Shown piece by piece: positions 45,739-58,200 of a stretch of DNA of 64,000 nucleotides. The stretch comes from Symmetrospora coprosmae. Lineage: Eukaryota > Basidiomycota > Cystobasidiomycetes > Symmetrosporaceae. Each line of letters opens with the position of its first letter. Position 1 is the first letter of the stretch. A program made the position numbers and the translations under genes. Below the pieces are notes generated by a model. The model did not search any database. It saw only the letters and a program-made list of their open reading frames with translations, and was not told the origin of the DNA. The stretch covers positions 620,001-684,000 of the forward strand of contig VUYT01000007.1 in assembly GCA_008802785.1 (NCBI GenBank), given 5' to 3'.

Positions 45739-46501
45739 TCAGAGGTGCTTCCCATGCAGGTCCTTTGTCCACCATACGAGGCCGACATCCACGGCGCGTA
45801 TAGGGGGTGTCGACGTTCCTGTTGCCGATGCTGCGCTGAGCGACGAGGAAGCGGTCGATGACAAGTGCGACATGGGCAGCGAAGACGACTCTTCGCCAGT
45901 GCTAGACTGCTGTTGCTGTGTGCGCGCCGCCCTGCGGTGCTGATGGTGGTGCCTAACCTTGATCTCTTGCGTTTGTCCAGGTTTAGGCGGCACAGGAGGA
46001 GGCAGCGTCTCCCCCTTGAAGGCCAGCCATTCCTCCAGGTCCAAGAAGGTCACTCTTGGACCGCATGGATCCTCCTCGTCGTCCTTCTTTGCCTTGCCAT
46101 CGCTGCCTTCGCCGATGTTCCGCGCTGCACGCTCGGCATCCACTTCGTTGATCCAGCCCTGAATGGCGCGCCAGAGCGTCCTGCTCGCTTGGGACTGTGG
46201 CAGCTCGTGCAGACTGAACACGTAGCAGCGTGGTGCTTTCCCTTGCTTTTGGGCCTGCTTCTTGCTCGAAGGGTAGGTCATGACGGTAACCTCGGAGGTG
46301 ACTGGGGACACCGAGACGACATTGCCGTACAGAGGCTGCGGGCGGGCGGTGTAGGGATGGTACTCGTCGAATTGGAGGCTGTGGATGCATGCATGCATGT
46401 AGCCAGTCAGCTATTGTCGCACGCTATCACCAGGTGGCCTGGCCTGGCACGGCTGGCGTGCGCGCGCGCACTGACTCGATGGAACGCGGGGTGCTGGCCA
46501 T
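45739..46501 (-). CDS. Conserved-looking protein of unknown function (221 aa)
   Basis: Two exons (46501-46476 and 46378-45739) join in phase. The first exon encodes MASTPRSI, and a GTCAGT donor leads to LQFDEYHPYTARPQPLYGNV, a well-formed start. The first 140 residues look folded: alternating strands (VVSVSPVTSEVTVMTY), then RCYVFSLHELPQSQASRTLW, a helix WRAIQGWINEVDAERAA and TFLDLEEWLAFKGE. The rest is Pro- and then Ser/Gln/His-rich, ending VGLVWWTKDLHGKHL. No signal peptide or membrane helix. I do not recognise the family. The intron contains a TGCATGCATGCA palindromic run. Confidence 0.7.
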
Positions 46502-46948
46502 GCGCTGCAAGGGGGTGTATTAGTGACAGGGTGAGAGCCAGACTGGCAAAGTGAGTGAGTGAGATGGGAGCGGAACCAAGCAGTGGGGTTACCTCATTCC
46601 CTCAGTCGCCGTTGCTGACCGACACTGACGGCGTCAAGGGGACCAAAGGCCCGGGTCGGATGTCGAATGCGAGATACTGTATATTCAGTAAAAGCTGTGC
46701 CCCCGGATGAAAGGCTGCAACTGTGTGACACTGCATGCAGGATGCGACATTGCAACCTTTCTATGGCAGCTTGCTCTGCTGGCGAAGAGCATGTCGAAGA
46801 GCTCTTACACCTTCGGCACCGGATCCGACGGGCGCCGGAGGTCGGGGATTTGGCCTCTATCGAACTCCAACCCATCTCGCAACTTTCTTGGAAGATAGTC
46901 TCACGCTCTCGAAGCGTACTTCTCTGTACACCGCTTGGCTCCCTCGAC
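46502..46948. promoter_or_regulatory. Divergent promoter, unknown gene / SGF29
   Basis: 447 bp between divergent start codons. No defined element was recognised. Confidence 0.35.
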
Positions 46949-48676
46949 ATGGCGGAGCGACGTCGCAAGCTGGGCTCGCAGGAATCCCAAGGTGAGCCCG
47001 CACCCGCACCCGCACCCGGGTGAGATCCGATGCCCGGTCTCGCTCGCATGCGGTTCCGCCCACTCGCAAGCTGCATGCACCGCAGCGTGCTCTCATCTGA
47101 CTGTCCGTCCCGCTTCCCTGCGCATCCTTCGCACTCGCTCGCACTCCTTCCCTCGCTGCGTCCCACCAGAGACGCAGCTGTGGACGGCGCTCCAGTCGCA
47201 GCTCGCCTCCCTCTCCGAGATCCAGTCGCAGGCAGAAGCATCGGTATCGCGCGTCGCGACGCTCCAGTCGCAATCTAACGAGCTCAGTGCGAATGACTCG
47301 GATGTCGACGAAAGCGCTTCAGCCGAAAGCGAAGAGCGGCGGAACCTCGGATCGGCACTCGAAGAGGCGTATGCCAGACTGAAGAGCCAGACGGACGAGG
47401 AATTGAAGTGAGGGCAACGCCGAAGTCGGTGTTGATCTGATCTTCAGCTCATTCCAGCTCCATCCGTCCACTCAGGCTAGCCGACGAAGCCATGGAGTCG
47501 CTTGGTATCCTGCTGGCGCTGCGAACACCGGAACCTTCGCAAAGTCCGTGCCTTCGCTGCCAACAGTCGCAATGCAGTGCGAGCTGATATGCCTTCCCCT
47601 CTGATGTGAAAGTCCCGGAGTCCAACCTCCTCAACAAGCGCAAGAAGCGTCGCCTCGATAATTCTTCCCCCGCGCCCAGCTCGGATCCAGCCAACAGCGC
47701 CGCAAGCGGCGGGGCCGGGGCCGGCTCAAGACACGGCTCTCCCGCTCCTCCGCTCATGTCGCTCAATCTCTCGCGCTCCGGCTCGCGCTCGCAGCAGAAC
47801 GCGCTGAACGCATCCGCCGCGTCGTCGACATCCGCTGCATCAGCCTCCCTGCACGATGGCGCGCACCCGCTGTCCGCCTCGTTCGGCGCCGCTGCGGGCA
47901 CGCCGCGCTCGGCTGTCTCAACACCCGGTATTGGCCCGTCCGGCAGACTGCTCACCAAGAAAGAGCGCCGGGACATCCTCCAGGCGCAGCTGCCTCTGCG
48001 AGAAGGCAGACCTGTGGCGTTCAAGCCGCCAGCCAGATCCGCGTCGGGCAAGGGGGGACCGGGCGGCAGCCGCAATGATGCCGCTTCGCAGGACCCAGGA
48101 GGCACCGACTGGATCATGGCAAAAGTGCTTCGCTGCATCGGCAACGATAAGAACAAGTGCGTGCCCCTGCCCTCTTTGAAGTCGTTTCGCGACCCAGGCC
48201 GACCTCCTTGCACTACGTCAGGTACGAAGTCTTGGACATCGACGATGCCGAAGGAGGTCATCAGAACCCAAGCGCGTACGTCCACGCACTTTTCTCGCAT
48301 TTTCCGCTCTTTTCTGATGCGATTGGCTGTTTGTTTCCGTACCTAGGCGCTATACCACCACGCTCAAAGCCATTCTTGTTCTGCCGGACCCGCGCGACAA
48401 ATCCACATATCCGCCCTCGCCTTATCCGCTGCAGAGCGACGTCATCGCACTATACCCCGAGACGACCTCGTTCTACAGGGCTACCGTGGTTGGCTTGCCT
48501 GGCAATGGCAAGGTGAGTGCCGGTCAGTCGGTCCGCGGTAGCAAGCGGATTCGCCTGATCTTCTCTGCACTTCCTGCGCGGTACACCGACAGAGTCCGAA
48601 ATACAAGCTTAGATTTGAGGAAGACAACGACGAGGTTAGAAACGTCAGTGTTGACCATGTTGTGGATCTTCCGTAG
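46949..48676 (+). CDS. SGF29: SAGA-associated factor Sgf29
   Basis: Seven exons, 46949-46991, 47170-47407, 47476-47504, 47613-48156, 48222-48275, 48347-48512 and 48593-48676, join in phase to 385 residues. The N-terminal part is a coiled coil (ETQLWTALQSQLASLSEIQS). A disordered linker with a basic patch NLLNKRKKRRL follows. The C-terminal tandem Tudor domain is diagnostic: DWIMAKVLRCIGND, KYEVLDIDDAEGG, LKAILVLPDP, VIALYPETTSFYRATVV and YKLRFEEDNDEV with a closing VDHVVDLP. Sgf29 reads H3K4me2/3 for the histone acetyltransferase module of SAGA in the nucleus. The aromatic and acidic residues expected for methyl-lysine reading (ALYPETTSFY) are present. Confidence 0.93.
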
Positions 48677-49659
48677 CCGTTCGCGGCTCGGTCAGCCGGC
48701 AAAGCGCAACTATCGAGCTTAGTTCATAGGGTCTCTGGACCTCAATGCCGCCTTCAAGGACAAGGGCTCGCTGTAACTCGAGGCGCACCAGTACGATACT
48801 GGGCCGGTCGCTGCTGGGTTTTTCTCAGAAATGATCATCAGGCAAGGCATTTTGCCCATAAATGACACCGAAGTCACGTGTCTAGAGACGACTTCTTGTC
48901 AAGATGCTTGTTAGGCCATCTGTGCGAATTACTAGAGGGACGAGATGTACATGCTAGGTTCGTCGTTGCATACTCCATCTTCTCCGGGCTTCGTTTTCGA
49001 GCTAGAGTGAATGATGTGTTCAGAAGAGCGTGTCGCTTGTATTGCCCATTTTACGCGTTGCTTAACCTGACATCACCTCGCGGGACACCGTGCCACGCTC
49101 GCACAAATAAAGCTGCGAGGCTAAGAAGCGGGCAGAATACTACCAGGATCTACATTTACCGCTAGTGAAAGTCTTACGACTCTTGTACGTCTGTCGTCTG
49201 CGTGAGATCGTCTTGAAGTCGGAGGGTCTATTCAGCTTGTCATTTTTCGGGCAACATGCCTCAGTTCATGATTATTTCTGGGAAAAACCCGTCGCTGCTT
49301 CTGGGCTTGGGGACTCGCCCATCGATACCGCATCACGTGCGCCGTCTTGAGCGAGAGGCGATGGCATGCTCGAGCAGGAATGCTACCGTAAGAGTAAATT
49401 CCGTAAGCGTAGGCTCCACCGATCGCATCAACAACACGCGCTCTTGCGGATCTCATGAATCAGAAGTCGGTTCTCTTCTGCCGTTCTGCGGCTTGCACCA
49501 GCTCCCCATCCTCCCTTTCCATCCTCCCCCTCCCTCACCTTTTCGCAACACCCGACCCCTCCTCACAGCAAGTCTGCACGGGGCGCACATTCCCTTCGTC
49601 CTCCCACTCATTCATCACCTTCCCAGTGCTCGTCAATCTTTGTCTCCTCATCCACAGAC
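48677..49659. other. Nearly 1-kb gap before the cysteine-rich secreted gene
   Basis: The last 150 bp are CT-rich and look like a promoter or leader for the gene at 49660. A TCACGTG box is at about 48874. No gene was recognised in the rest. Confidence 0.4.
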
Positions 49660-50358
49660 ATGCCCGTCCGTCTCATTCTCGCGGCCTTCTTCTCGGTCGC
49701 GGCTTTCGTCCGCGCCCAATCTGCCGATGGTGCAGCCGCCGCAGGTCTGGCTCCATGCCAGACAGACGAAGACTGTATCGCCACCCCACGTTTCGCTCCC
49801 AATTGTGCAGCAAAGTCCGTTGTGTGATGTCCCCACCGCCCGCGCTGGAAGCGGTCAGCTGATGCAGCAGTATCGGCACGGCACGTCTTCTCGCTCTGCA
49901 GCGGATTTTGCGGAGACAATGGCGCCTTGTGCTCCAGCAGTACCGAATGCTACGACTAGTAAGTCCCTTGATATTATTGTGTGTAGCTGAGTGCCAGCTC
50001 ATCCGTGGCCTATTCCAGCTGTTCTGTTGAAGATGGGACAACAACGGGAGTCTGCGGCGGAGGTGGCGCGCTGTGCAACACGAACGACTCCAACGACTAT
50101 GACGGGTTCCGGGTCAGTTCGGCAGTGCTGTACTGCGCTACGAGACTGCGGCTCCGAAGGGCATTTCGCTCATGCAGAAACCCCTTTTTGCGCCGGGCCT
50201 CTGCCCACCTGCAGTGCTTCGCGGGCTTCACTTGTGGTGGTGATTATGATCTCAACGGAGATCCCACCGGTGTCTGCGAGTTGAATGCCCCTGTTCCGTC
50301 GACTCGTGGAGGACCCGCTGGGCCAGGTGGACGAGGACGGGCACGTAGGCGCTACTGA
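49660..50358 (+). CDS. Small secreted cysteine-rich protein (152 aa)
   Basis: Four exons, 49660-49823, 49902-49958, 50019-50112 and 50215-50358, join in phase. A signal peptide MPVRLILAAFFSVAAFVRAQ is clear. The mature chain has twelve Cys in three exon-sized modules. Exon 1 has CQTDEDC and one more Cys. Exon 2 has GFCGDNGALC and EC. Exon 3 has CSVEDGTTTGVCGGGGALC. Exon 4 has CFAGFTCGGDYDLNGDPTGVC. The repeated GxCGxxGALC and DGTTTGVC/NGDPTGVC phrases suggest internal duplication, with introns near the module limits. The tail is Gly/Arg-rich. The fourth exon could also be read on without its intron. Secreted Cys-rich proteins of this size in smut relatives are often host- or surface-active, but no function can be claimed. 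Confidence 0.65.
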
Positions 50359-51000
50359 GTGGGTCACGCCCATCAGGGTGTCGAGGGAGTACAATGGGCG
50401 ATCTACATCCCTCAGTAAACAGGACCCTCAAATCCCTGGGGTTAAGACTCGTGCGTCTTGTAGGAATTGTGAATGGGCACAACGTGCTAACGTGCAGGGT
50501 GTTTCGTTTCACAGTCATCACGTCACCTTCAGCGCGAAGTCTAGGGTTTCACATACTTCCGCGGACATAGGTTTTATCCTCTCTTCCCCGTGCGCCGTTT
50601 CCACATGTCCCTTTCGCCTTTCGATGCCAGCCTCTCTTGCTGGCGACTTTGTCGCTACAAAGATTAGCCTAGCCTGTAAGCGTGACAAGATGCTCACGAG
50701 ACAACCGTCGGCTTCTGTGATGCTCGGCCTGCCGCGCTACAGCCACGCCAGCGACGGACCTCTGCCAGCATCGGGCATCGCATTGACCGCCCGCAGAACC
50801 TTTGTCCACCCCGATCCGCTGGTGCGGACGTATATGTCGTGGCGCATTTACCTCGCAAGGAACGAACAGAGAGGGTGTGGGTTTGCGCCTTCTTCGTATT
50901 TCCGCCCGTACAGCCTCCCTCACGCGGTAGTCTCTGGCCGGCTTCGAGGTGGCCGCGTCCCTCTCCGCTGCATCTCTCAGGCAGGTATCACTTCAGCCCC
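50359..51000. other. Intergenic, convergent 3' ends
   Basis: 642 bp between the secreted protein gene (+) and SLH1 (-). No feature was recognised. Confidence 0.35.
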
Positions 51001-54000
51001 TTATTGTCTTGGCTTGCTGTGCATCTCTCGCCGTGCACCAAGCCTGTCGAGAAGATCCATTGCCAACACGGCTTGATCTCTCTCCATTTGGCTTCCAGCT
51101 GGCGGCAGCTTCCTGGCTAGGAGCGTGATCACCAGAGCCTTCCGGTGCGACAAGCCCTCTCCTTCCGCATCTGGTTTGATCCGCCGCTGTACTGACTTTG
51201 GCAGACGCCGGAGCCAGGCATCCAGCTGCTCGTCCGCTTTGACAGTGTCGTCGGAGCGCGTACCCAAAACCTTTAGTGCCTTCCCTTCTGTGCAGGAAAG
51301 CAGGTTGTCAAGTGCCGAGAGGCTGACTCTGTTCCGGAGCATCTGGTCGCCAAGCGCAGTAGTGCGCAGGCAAGTGCTGTCGGAAACCCTGATGAGGAGT
51401 CGGACGCGCCAGCTCTCTACAAGGTCGTCCACCATCCCACTGATCTGTTCTTGCGCAGTATCTCCCATGCAACCGTAGTAAGCAGGATTCGCCGCCATCC
51501 GGTGCGACATGTACGTTGTCGCGATTGCGTCGAGTATGGCCTGCTTCGTTCCAAACTGCCCAGCATGGACTCTGCCAAGAAGGGCTTGGAACAGCGTGAC
51601 AGAGTCAGGCAGCGACGACTCGAGGGGAATACCGTTGTTGAGGAAACGCAGGATGAGCGAAGCCTTATCCGGCTGCGTATAGACGGAGAACTGCGCCGAG
51701 CCCTGGTCGGAGGATGATGCCGCTTTCGTTTGCATTTGCAGCAGGTCATCCAGCGGATAGTCAAGTATTGTCCGCTCGCCAGTCTCGGTCTGCAGGTATG
51801 CATACTGCGTGCTCATGACGATGACGAGGTTGGCGGTGAGGTGGAGGGTATAGGCTGCCTCGCGAGGCACGATGAGCACGCGCACTGCGCCGCTCGAGAA
51901 GAGGTGCTTTGCGATTGCTTGGTCCGTCGGATGTGCCCCTTCGCTTAGCAGCGCGAAACCATGCAGGAGTCCCTCGGCGATCTTTGGATCCGACACCCTC
52001 GCAGTGTACTGGCTTAGGACGGCTTCATCCATCTCTGCGAATTTGTTGTCGAGGTCGGTCGCAGAGTGTGTGAGGAGGTCGGCCAGCGTCGCAAAGCACT
52101 GACCCCTGTGTGGGACGAAGCAGATAGTTCTGCCGGATGTGTTGGCGCGCATAGCGTCGTAGGCCGGCTTGACCATGGCCTTGAGCAGGCTCGGCGAGTG
52201 CGGCAGGTTGAAAGTCGAGGTCGACGTGACAACGGCATCCGGCCGGGAGGACGGGTGGAAAGCGTAAACGTGCGGAGAGGCGACCTGGAGCCATGCAGCC
52301 AAGCTCGAAGCATCGAGCAGAGACGCTGAGAATCCTACCAGGCGGGTGCGTCCTGAGAAAGCTGCAATGCAGTACGAGAGACAAAGCTCGCACTCTGCCG
52401 ACAGAGCGTGCAGATCGTCAGCCAACAGCAAGTCCAGGGACATGTTGCTGGCTGCCGGCGAGTCGCCCAATGACAGTGGGAACAGCTGAGAAACCGTGCG
52501 CGGACTCGTAACGACGATCGTGTGCGCGGAAGGGTCGGTCTTTTCCAACGCGGCACGCAGTGCTGCCGTCTTGCTGATAAGACGGATATTGACCGTGGTT
52601 GAAGGCGAACTGGCGAACTTCAGATCTTGCTGGAGGAAACGACAAAGCTGCTTTGTTGATGCGATGGTAGGTGATAGAACGAGTGATATAGATGATGAAC
52701 TCCGTTTCACATTCCTCCAGATTGGAACGGAGAGAAGCTGGTATCTGGCGTCGCTCGAGGGCGCAGCGACCAGTGCGTTGGCGCTGCTGAAGAAGAGCGA
52801 GTGCATGCACTGTGCTTCGAAACCGCTGAGGATGGTGGCTCGCTGCCGAAGCAGCTCGTAGAGATCGGGATGCACACGCGATGATTCGTAAGGGAGGTCA
52901 AGAGGCTTTCGTAGCGGGAGAGCTTTGGTGGGGAGGACAAGATCTGAGAGCTCGATCTCCGTTGAGCTCTCGCTGCCGAGCCACGTGTCCGACACGGAAC
53001 GGACGTGCAGCTTGGACGGGACGGCACTGAGGAGGACCGTGAAATCGACTGAGACCTCGGTTGTCGTGTCGCGGAGGATAACCTTTGTAATCTGCAGGAT
53101 GTCCCGGTCGTCCTCATCGCTGAGCCATACCCAGAAGTACTGAGCTTTTCCGTGGTGTTTGTCGGACCACTGGAAGTCCTTCGTGACAGTCAGGCGGATG
53201 CGCAGCAGGTCGTGCGAGAGCGGCTGGAGCGCGTGCTCGATCGATAGATGTGGGAATTGTTGCGCACTCGTGACTGCGATCCCGCCGAGTCGCTCATTCT
53301 GGTGGATGATCTTGCCAAATTCCGCTGAAGACATCAGGGCAATCTCCTCAATTGGCATATCCTCCGCCCAACGGTTGATGTTATACAGCAGATCCGAGGT
53401 GATGGACATCTGCTCAAGCGGGTGGCTCCAGGGCCAGAGTCGCTCTGCATAGTCGAGTAACGTAAGGTGAAGCTCTCAGCTGGGTGGCAATAAGTGAAGC
53501 AGCTGGAGGTCACTCACTCTCAATCGCCTTGCAGATTGACAGCAGTGATGCTGTGGATTGTGACCACTTGCGAGACATGGCAATCTCGAGCAGAGCCCGT
53601 GCGATACGCGCCGCGTTCTGCGAGACGTAGCCCATGTCGGAAATAAGAGCAAAGTCCTGTAGATTTGCCCGCGAGATGTACGCCTGCAAGAGGACGTTTG
53701 CTTTGCCTTCTGATGAGTCTGTACCGCCCTGTGGTCACAATAGGAATTGCTCGTCAGGGAACCTCGCCCTTCTGCCCCCGTACCCTTCCGCCTTCGTGGA
53801 CGGCTGACACCCACCGTGACTTGGCAAGGAATGACATTTTCGATCAAGCCCTTGAGCTCCTCCGTCTCCGAGTCTCTGATGGCAACCTGCTGGAACTCGC
53901 TCGACTTGGACAGGACGGCGAGCAGGTCCGCCTCGGTCATCTTGGCCTTGAAGACGGCATTGAACGTCTCTATGCTCTCTGCGCGCAGGTAGTACCTCGA

Positions 54001-57000
54001 AGCAATCTGCCCTAGCTCGGTCGTGACGAGCGTCTCGAGGTCCGGATCGTACTGGATCATGCCGTTCTTGAGCAGCGTCTTTGCCGCGTTCGTGATGAGC
54101 TCGCGTCGGCGATTGCCGAGAGCGGGATCTCCCATGAGGTCCGTCGCGGAAAGGCCGTAGACCATGGGGTTCTTGCGCATCCGGACGTGCAGGAATGTGT
54201 AGCCGAGCCAGCGCACGCCCTCGTCAACAGTCGTGACTGTGCCGAGCGCAATCTCTGCGTTGAGCGAGTTGAGCAGGCCTTGCACGAATTTGGATTCGAT
54301 GGGCACGGACTGGCTGACGGCTGTGATGTAGTGGTCGACTTTGTCGCTTGTCGTGCAAATGTAGGACACGCCGTGCGTCTCGTACTGCGGTCGTCCCGCT
54401 CGTCCAAACATCTGCAGAACGTCGAGCACGGACAGGTCCATGAAGGCGCCCTTGGACGAATCGTACAGCTGGGTACCCTTGATGATGACGGCGTACGCGG
54501 GCAGGTTCACACCCCAGGCCAGCGTCGCCGTGCACACCAGGATCTTGGTGACGTTGTTCTCGAACAGCCGCTCGCTCAGGTTCCGGTCCGTCCTGAGCAT
54601 GCCTGCATGGTGAATGCCGATCCCACTGTCGAGCAGCTCCTTCATCTCTCGATTCCGGCTCATCTGCAGCTCGCGCCGGAACATGTCGAGCTTCGGGTTG
54701 TCTCGGGAATCGAAATGCTCCAGTTCGCCCTCTTCCACCGCCTTCTCTCTGATCATCTGGCCCGTCTTGACGGTGTCCTTGCGCGCGTGAACAAAGACAA
54801 GCACCTGATGCCCCTCCTTGACGAGCTCCAGCGCCTTTTCGAATGTAGCGTGGTCCAGGTTCTCCCTTGATTGGGTACCATTTGGCTTGCCCTTTGCAGC
54901 GATAAAGTGCTGCTCGAGCGGGACGGGCCTGAACGAGCTATCGAAAAAGAAGAGGCCGACGTATGGGTTGACTCTGCGGAATGGGGTGGCCATTGACATC
55001 AGCTATGGTAAGACGGCATGTTCGGACAGGTGCGCTCACCGCAGGAAATCCGCAACGTCGACGTAATTTGGCAGTGTCGCCGACAGTCCGACAATACGGA
55101 TGAGAGTTTGACTCGACTCCACCTGGCGCAGGGTACGGGCTACGATGCTTTCGAGGACAGATCCTCGATCTTCGTGCAGCAGGTGCACCTCGTCGATGAT
55201 GAGCAGACGGAGGCGCTGCAGAACGACAACACCGCACCAGTCAGCGATAACAGAAAATTGAGCGCCGCGATGGTTCTGCTACCCACGCTGGCCAGCTCGC
55301 CCTCGGCTGTCGTCTTGCGCGTGACGACATCCCACTTTTCCGGTGTCGTGACAATCATCTGCGTCTCGGCGATCTCTGCGCGCGTGAGCTGCATGTCTCC
55401 CGTGAGCTCGCGGACTTTTAGCCCGCACCAGCTGAACCGCTTGTGCATTTTCTTCACAATCTCGCTCGCGAGCGCCTTCATGGGTGCGACATACACGACC
55501 TTCCAGTCCGTGTTGCGCATTTTCCCATCCGACATGCGCACGTCGGCGTACATGCTGATGGCGCGCAGGACCGTCAGCACGGCGACGTCCGTCTTCCCTG
55601 CGCCCGTGGGGGCGCACACGAGCATGTTCTCCGACGTCTCGTACGCGGTTGGGTATACGAGCGACTGCAGGCGGTTGAGCGTCTGGTACGGGAAGGAGCG
55701 CTGCAGAAGCGGGTGCAAGCTGCTGATGGCCCGGAGAAGGCTTGCGTCGCTTGCCGAAGGGTGCTTGGGCGGCGTGGGAATGGTGATCTCCGAGTAGTGC
55801 TCGTGCTCCACCTTCGTCGTCCCCAAAGGCAGCATCATCTTGCTGCCGAAGACAGACGCCGCCCGAGAAGCAGCTGGGTTGGCGTAGACGTGCGGATACT
55901 GGATATGGTCCTCAACGACGGGCTGTGGTCCGGGGAAACGGAGGCGTCAGATGCTGTCCAGGGGTTGATTTCAGCCCCGCACTGTCACTTACAGCGTTGT
56001 CGTTGTTGATGAGTGGTCTGTTTGCAGCCTCGTCGAGCTTCTGCAAGTGCATCGCCTCGAGATCCTCGATGGTCATTCCGGGGTGCAGAGCTGCATGGAC
56101 TAAGGTCAGCGGGTCCCTCGTGAACAGACGGACTCACCGGTCTCACCAAACTTGAGATCTTTTGGTCTGCTCTCTCCGCGGTTCTTGCCCTTCTGCCGTC
56201 TAGCGCGACCGTCCTGCATGGCTTTGGGGAGTGGCGCTTCCGCATCGCTGTCTGCTGGCGTGTTTGCGGCGGTGGTTTGGGTTGTGGAGGATGGCGGCAG
56301 TGTATTTTGCGCCTTGTGCAACCATTCGAGGGAGGTGCAATGTCAGTGTCGCGGGAGGCCTAGAATTTCACGATTCTACCTGCAGCCTACCGATTCAAGC
56401 TGCTCGGAAGAGGCTCGGACGATGTCGGTCCTCCTGCTCAAGATCTGCGGTATCGCTTCTATGCTCTCGAATCCGAGGAGATCGAGCAGCTCGGACGAAA
56501 TGTCGTCGTCTGAGCGGCTGCTCGCTGCGAGCAACGCCGTGACCGAGTCGATGGGCACGGATGGTGGCAGGACCCTGGTCGACGTCCGGCGTGAATTCGG
56601 GGACGCACATCGCGTCAGCAGTCAATATGTGCTTGAGCGCGGCTCAGCTCACACAGCGTCAGCGTCAGCATCAGCTCACGAGTCGAGCCAGTCCAGCGCA
56701 GCTGGCTTCTCCATTTGACTTGACGCCGGCGGCTGTCCCTGTCCCTGAGAAGCCACTGCCATTGTGTGTCCCAAGCCGTCCCACTCTGTCCGGAGCAGCT
56801 CGAGGATGTCCTCATTCGTCAGAGGAGGATGAGCGGATGAGCTGGACGATGCGAGCTCCCTCTCGAGCTCGGTGTAAGCTGAAGCTGCTGCTGCTGCTGC
56901 TGCTGCATCGGTGCCGTCGCCTTCTTCCTGCAGGTCGCCACTCTGTCGCAGCAGGGCCTGGAGATGCGCCTCAAAGGGGAGCTGGCCTTCTGGATGGCGG

Positions 57001-57023
57001 TCATGACCGTTCGACTGCGCCAT
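51001..57023 (-). CDS. SLH1: Slh1/ASCC3-type Ski2-like RNA helicase
   Basis: Nine exons (57023-56680, 56574-56391, 56312-56138, 56090-55993, 55922-55287, 55215-55040, 54973-53815, 53728-53518, 53444-51001) join in phase to 1808 residues. The N-terminal region is followed by a complete first helicase cassette: Walker [10 protein letters not shown] near residue 372, DEVH in [13 protein letters not shown] near 487, [20 protein letters not shown] and QMFGRAGRP, then a winged helix and Sec63 unit. A second cassette starts near residue 1200. It is degenerate: the Walker A place reads [10 protein letters not shown] and motif II reads ADDLHAL. The protein ends after a short helical region without a clear second Sec63 unit. 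Slh1/ASCC3 splits collided ribosomes as part of the RQT complex. Confidence 0.9.
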
Positions 57024-57395
57024 CTCTGCAGCTCTGGAATCGCAATGCTCCTCGCTCGTTGCTGTACAGTTGGCGGAAGAGAAAGAGGGAGAGAGCTCTG
57101 TCCATCCTGGTCTGGCCTGGCCATCACCTTGCGACCACCTCACTCCCCTCTATACTCGACCATCTTATGTAGAAACAGCATGCGCGCGGCAGCAGCAGCA
57201 GCTCTGTCATAGCTGGGAACTACCTCGTCAGTATCCGCATCGCAGGCGTCTATATACGCCTTGACCGGCAATGTCGAGGTGAGACCTTGGCGATGAATGG
57301 ATGGACAATGACGATGACGTGCATGCGCGCCTCGGAGTCGCAAGAGGATGAGGGGACGAGACGGAGCAATGCTCTGACATTGCGACTTTGCGCGT
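57024..57395. promoter_or_regulatory. Divergent promoter, SLH1 / BET1
   Basis: 372 bp between the proposed starts. A minus-strand frame could extend the SLH1 N-terminus upstream to 57143, so the start of SLH1 is less certain than its body. Confidence 0.35.
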
Positions 57396-58200
57396 ATGCA
57401 TCGCTCAATCTCTCACAGACGCAGCTACCTGACGCCGGCCGGCGAGTCGACCCTCTCGAAGCGGAACGCCTTGCTTGGGACATCACATTCGAACTCCTCC
57501 AACCCCCACCTGGACCCGTATGGCGCCAACTCCGAGGGCGCAGCTGGGTCTCCTTACTATGCGAACGGCAATGGAGGCGGGGCCACATCGCGCTCACCCA
57601 GCCCCTATGGCGCAAGACCGGGCAGCAGCGCCTCGCAGTACGCGAGCAACCGGACGGCAGAGGACCTAGAGAGCCAGAACGACGAGGAGCTCGACGGGCT
57701 CGGGGCGAAAGTCAAGATGCTCAAGGATGTCAGTGCCGGGCTGAGCCATCCCTGCCCTGCCTGCTCTGCGTCTCCCTCAACTTGACCCACGCTGACACCG
57801 TTGCTCCACCTCAGATCACCATCAGCATAGGGAACGAGGTGCGCGACTCGACAAAGATGCTCAACGGCATGGTGAGTGCAACGGTGACTAGGCAATGTAC
57901 CGCCATCAGTATCGTGGCTGAGGTTTGGTCTCGCATCTTTGCAATGCAGAACGACACGTTTGACTCCACGTCCGGATTTCTGGGAGGAACCTTCCGCCGC
58001 ATGAATAACATGGCCGCGCGGCAAGGAGGTAGATGGTGGTACTGTGGGTCCGCCGCACTGGCTGATTCTTCATCAGCGCTTGCGTAGTCTAGGTACCGAA
58101 GCTGACCACGATGCCTTCCTGCCCTGCGCTTTCTCCAGGGTTCCTATTTCTAGTGCTCGTCTTCTGGGTGTTTGCGTTCCGCTGGCTGGGCATACTATGA
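57396..58200 (+). CDS. BET1: ER-Golgi SNARE Bet1
   Basis: Four exons, 57396-57728, 57815-57871, 57950-58043 and 58139-58200, join in phase to 181 residues. The N-terminal 85 residues are disordered, rich in Ser, Asn, Gly and Tyr. The SNARE helix runs from about residue 85: LESQNDEELDGLGAKVKMLK, then ITISIGNEVRDSTKMLNGM and NDTFDSTSGFLGGTFRRMNN. The Gln in ESQN, the usual Bet1-type Qc region and the final hydrophobic anchor FLFLVLVFWVFAFRWLGIL fit the family. The last intron starts GTGGGT after RWWY. Bet1 acts with Sed5, Bos1 and Ykt6/Sec22 in ER-Golgi fusion. The N-terminus is longer than in yeast, and an upstream exon is possible. Confidence 0.88.

Noticed and set aside
46386-46400. A GCATGCATGCATGC palindromic run
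   Set aside because: It lies in the intron of the unknown gene next to the acceptor. It is a simple alternating repeat with no sign of a regulatory role.
48878-49350. Short plus-strand frames that might be a small gene
   Set aside because: They have no conserved pattern, no splice logic, and stops in every frame at short distance.
57288-58087. A 266-residue frame over BET1
   Set aside because: It runs in a different frame from the SNARE helix and membrane anchor and looks random in composition.
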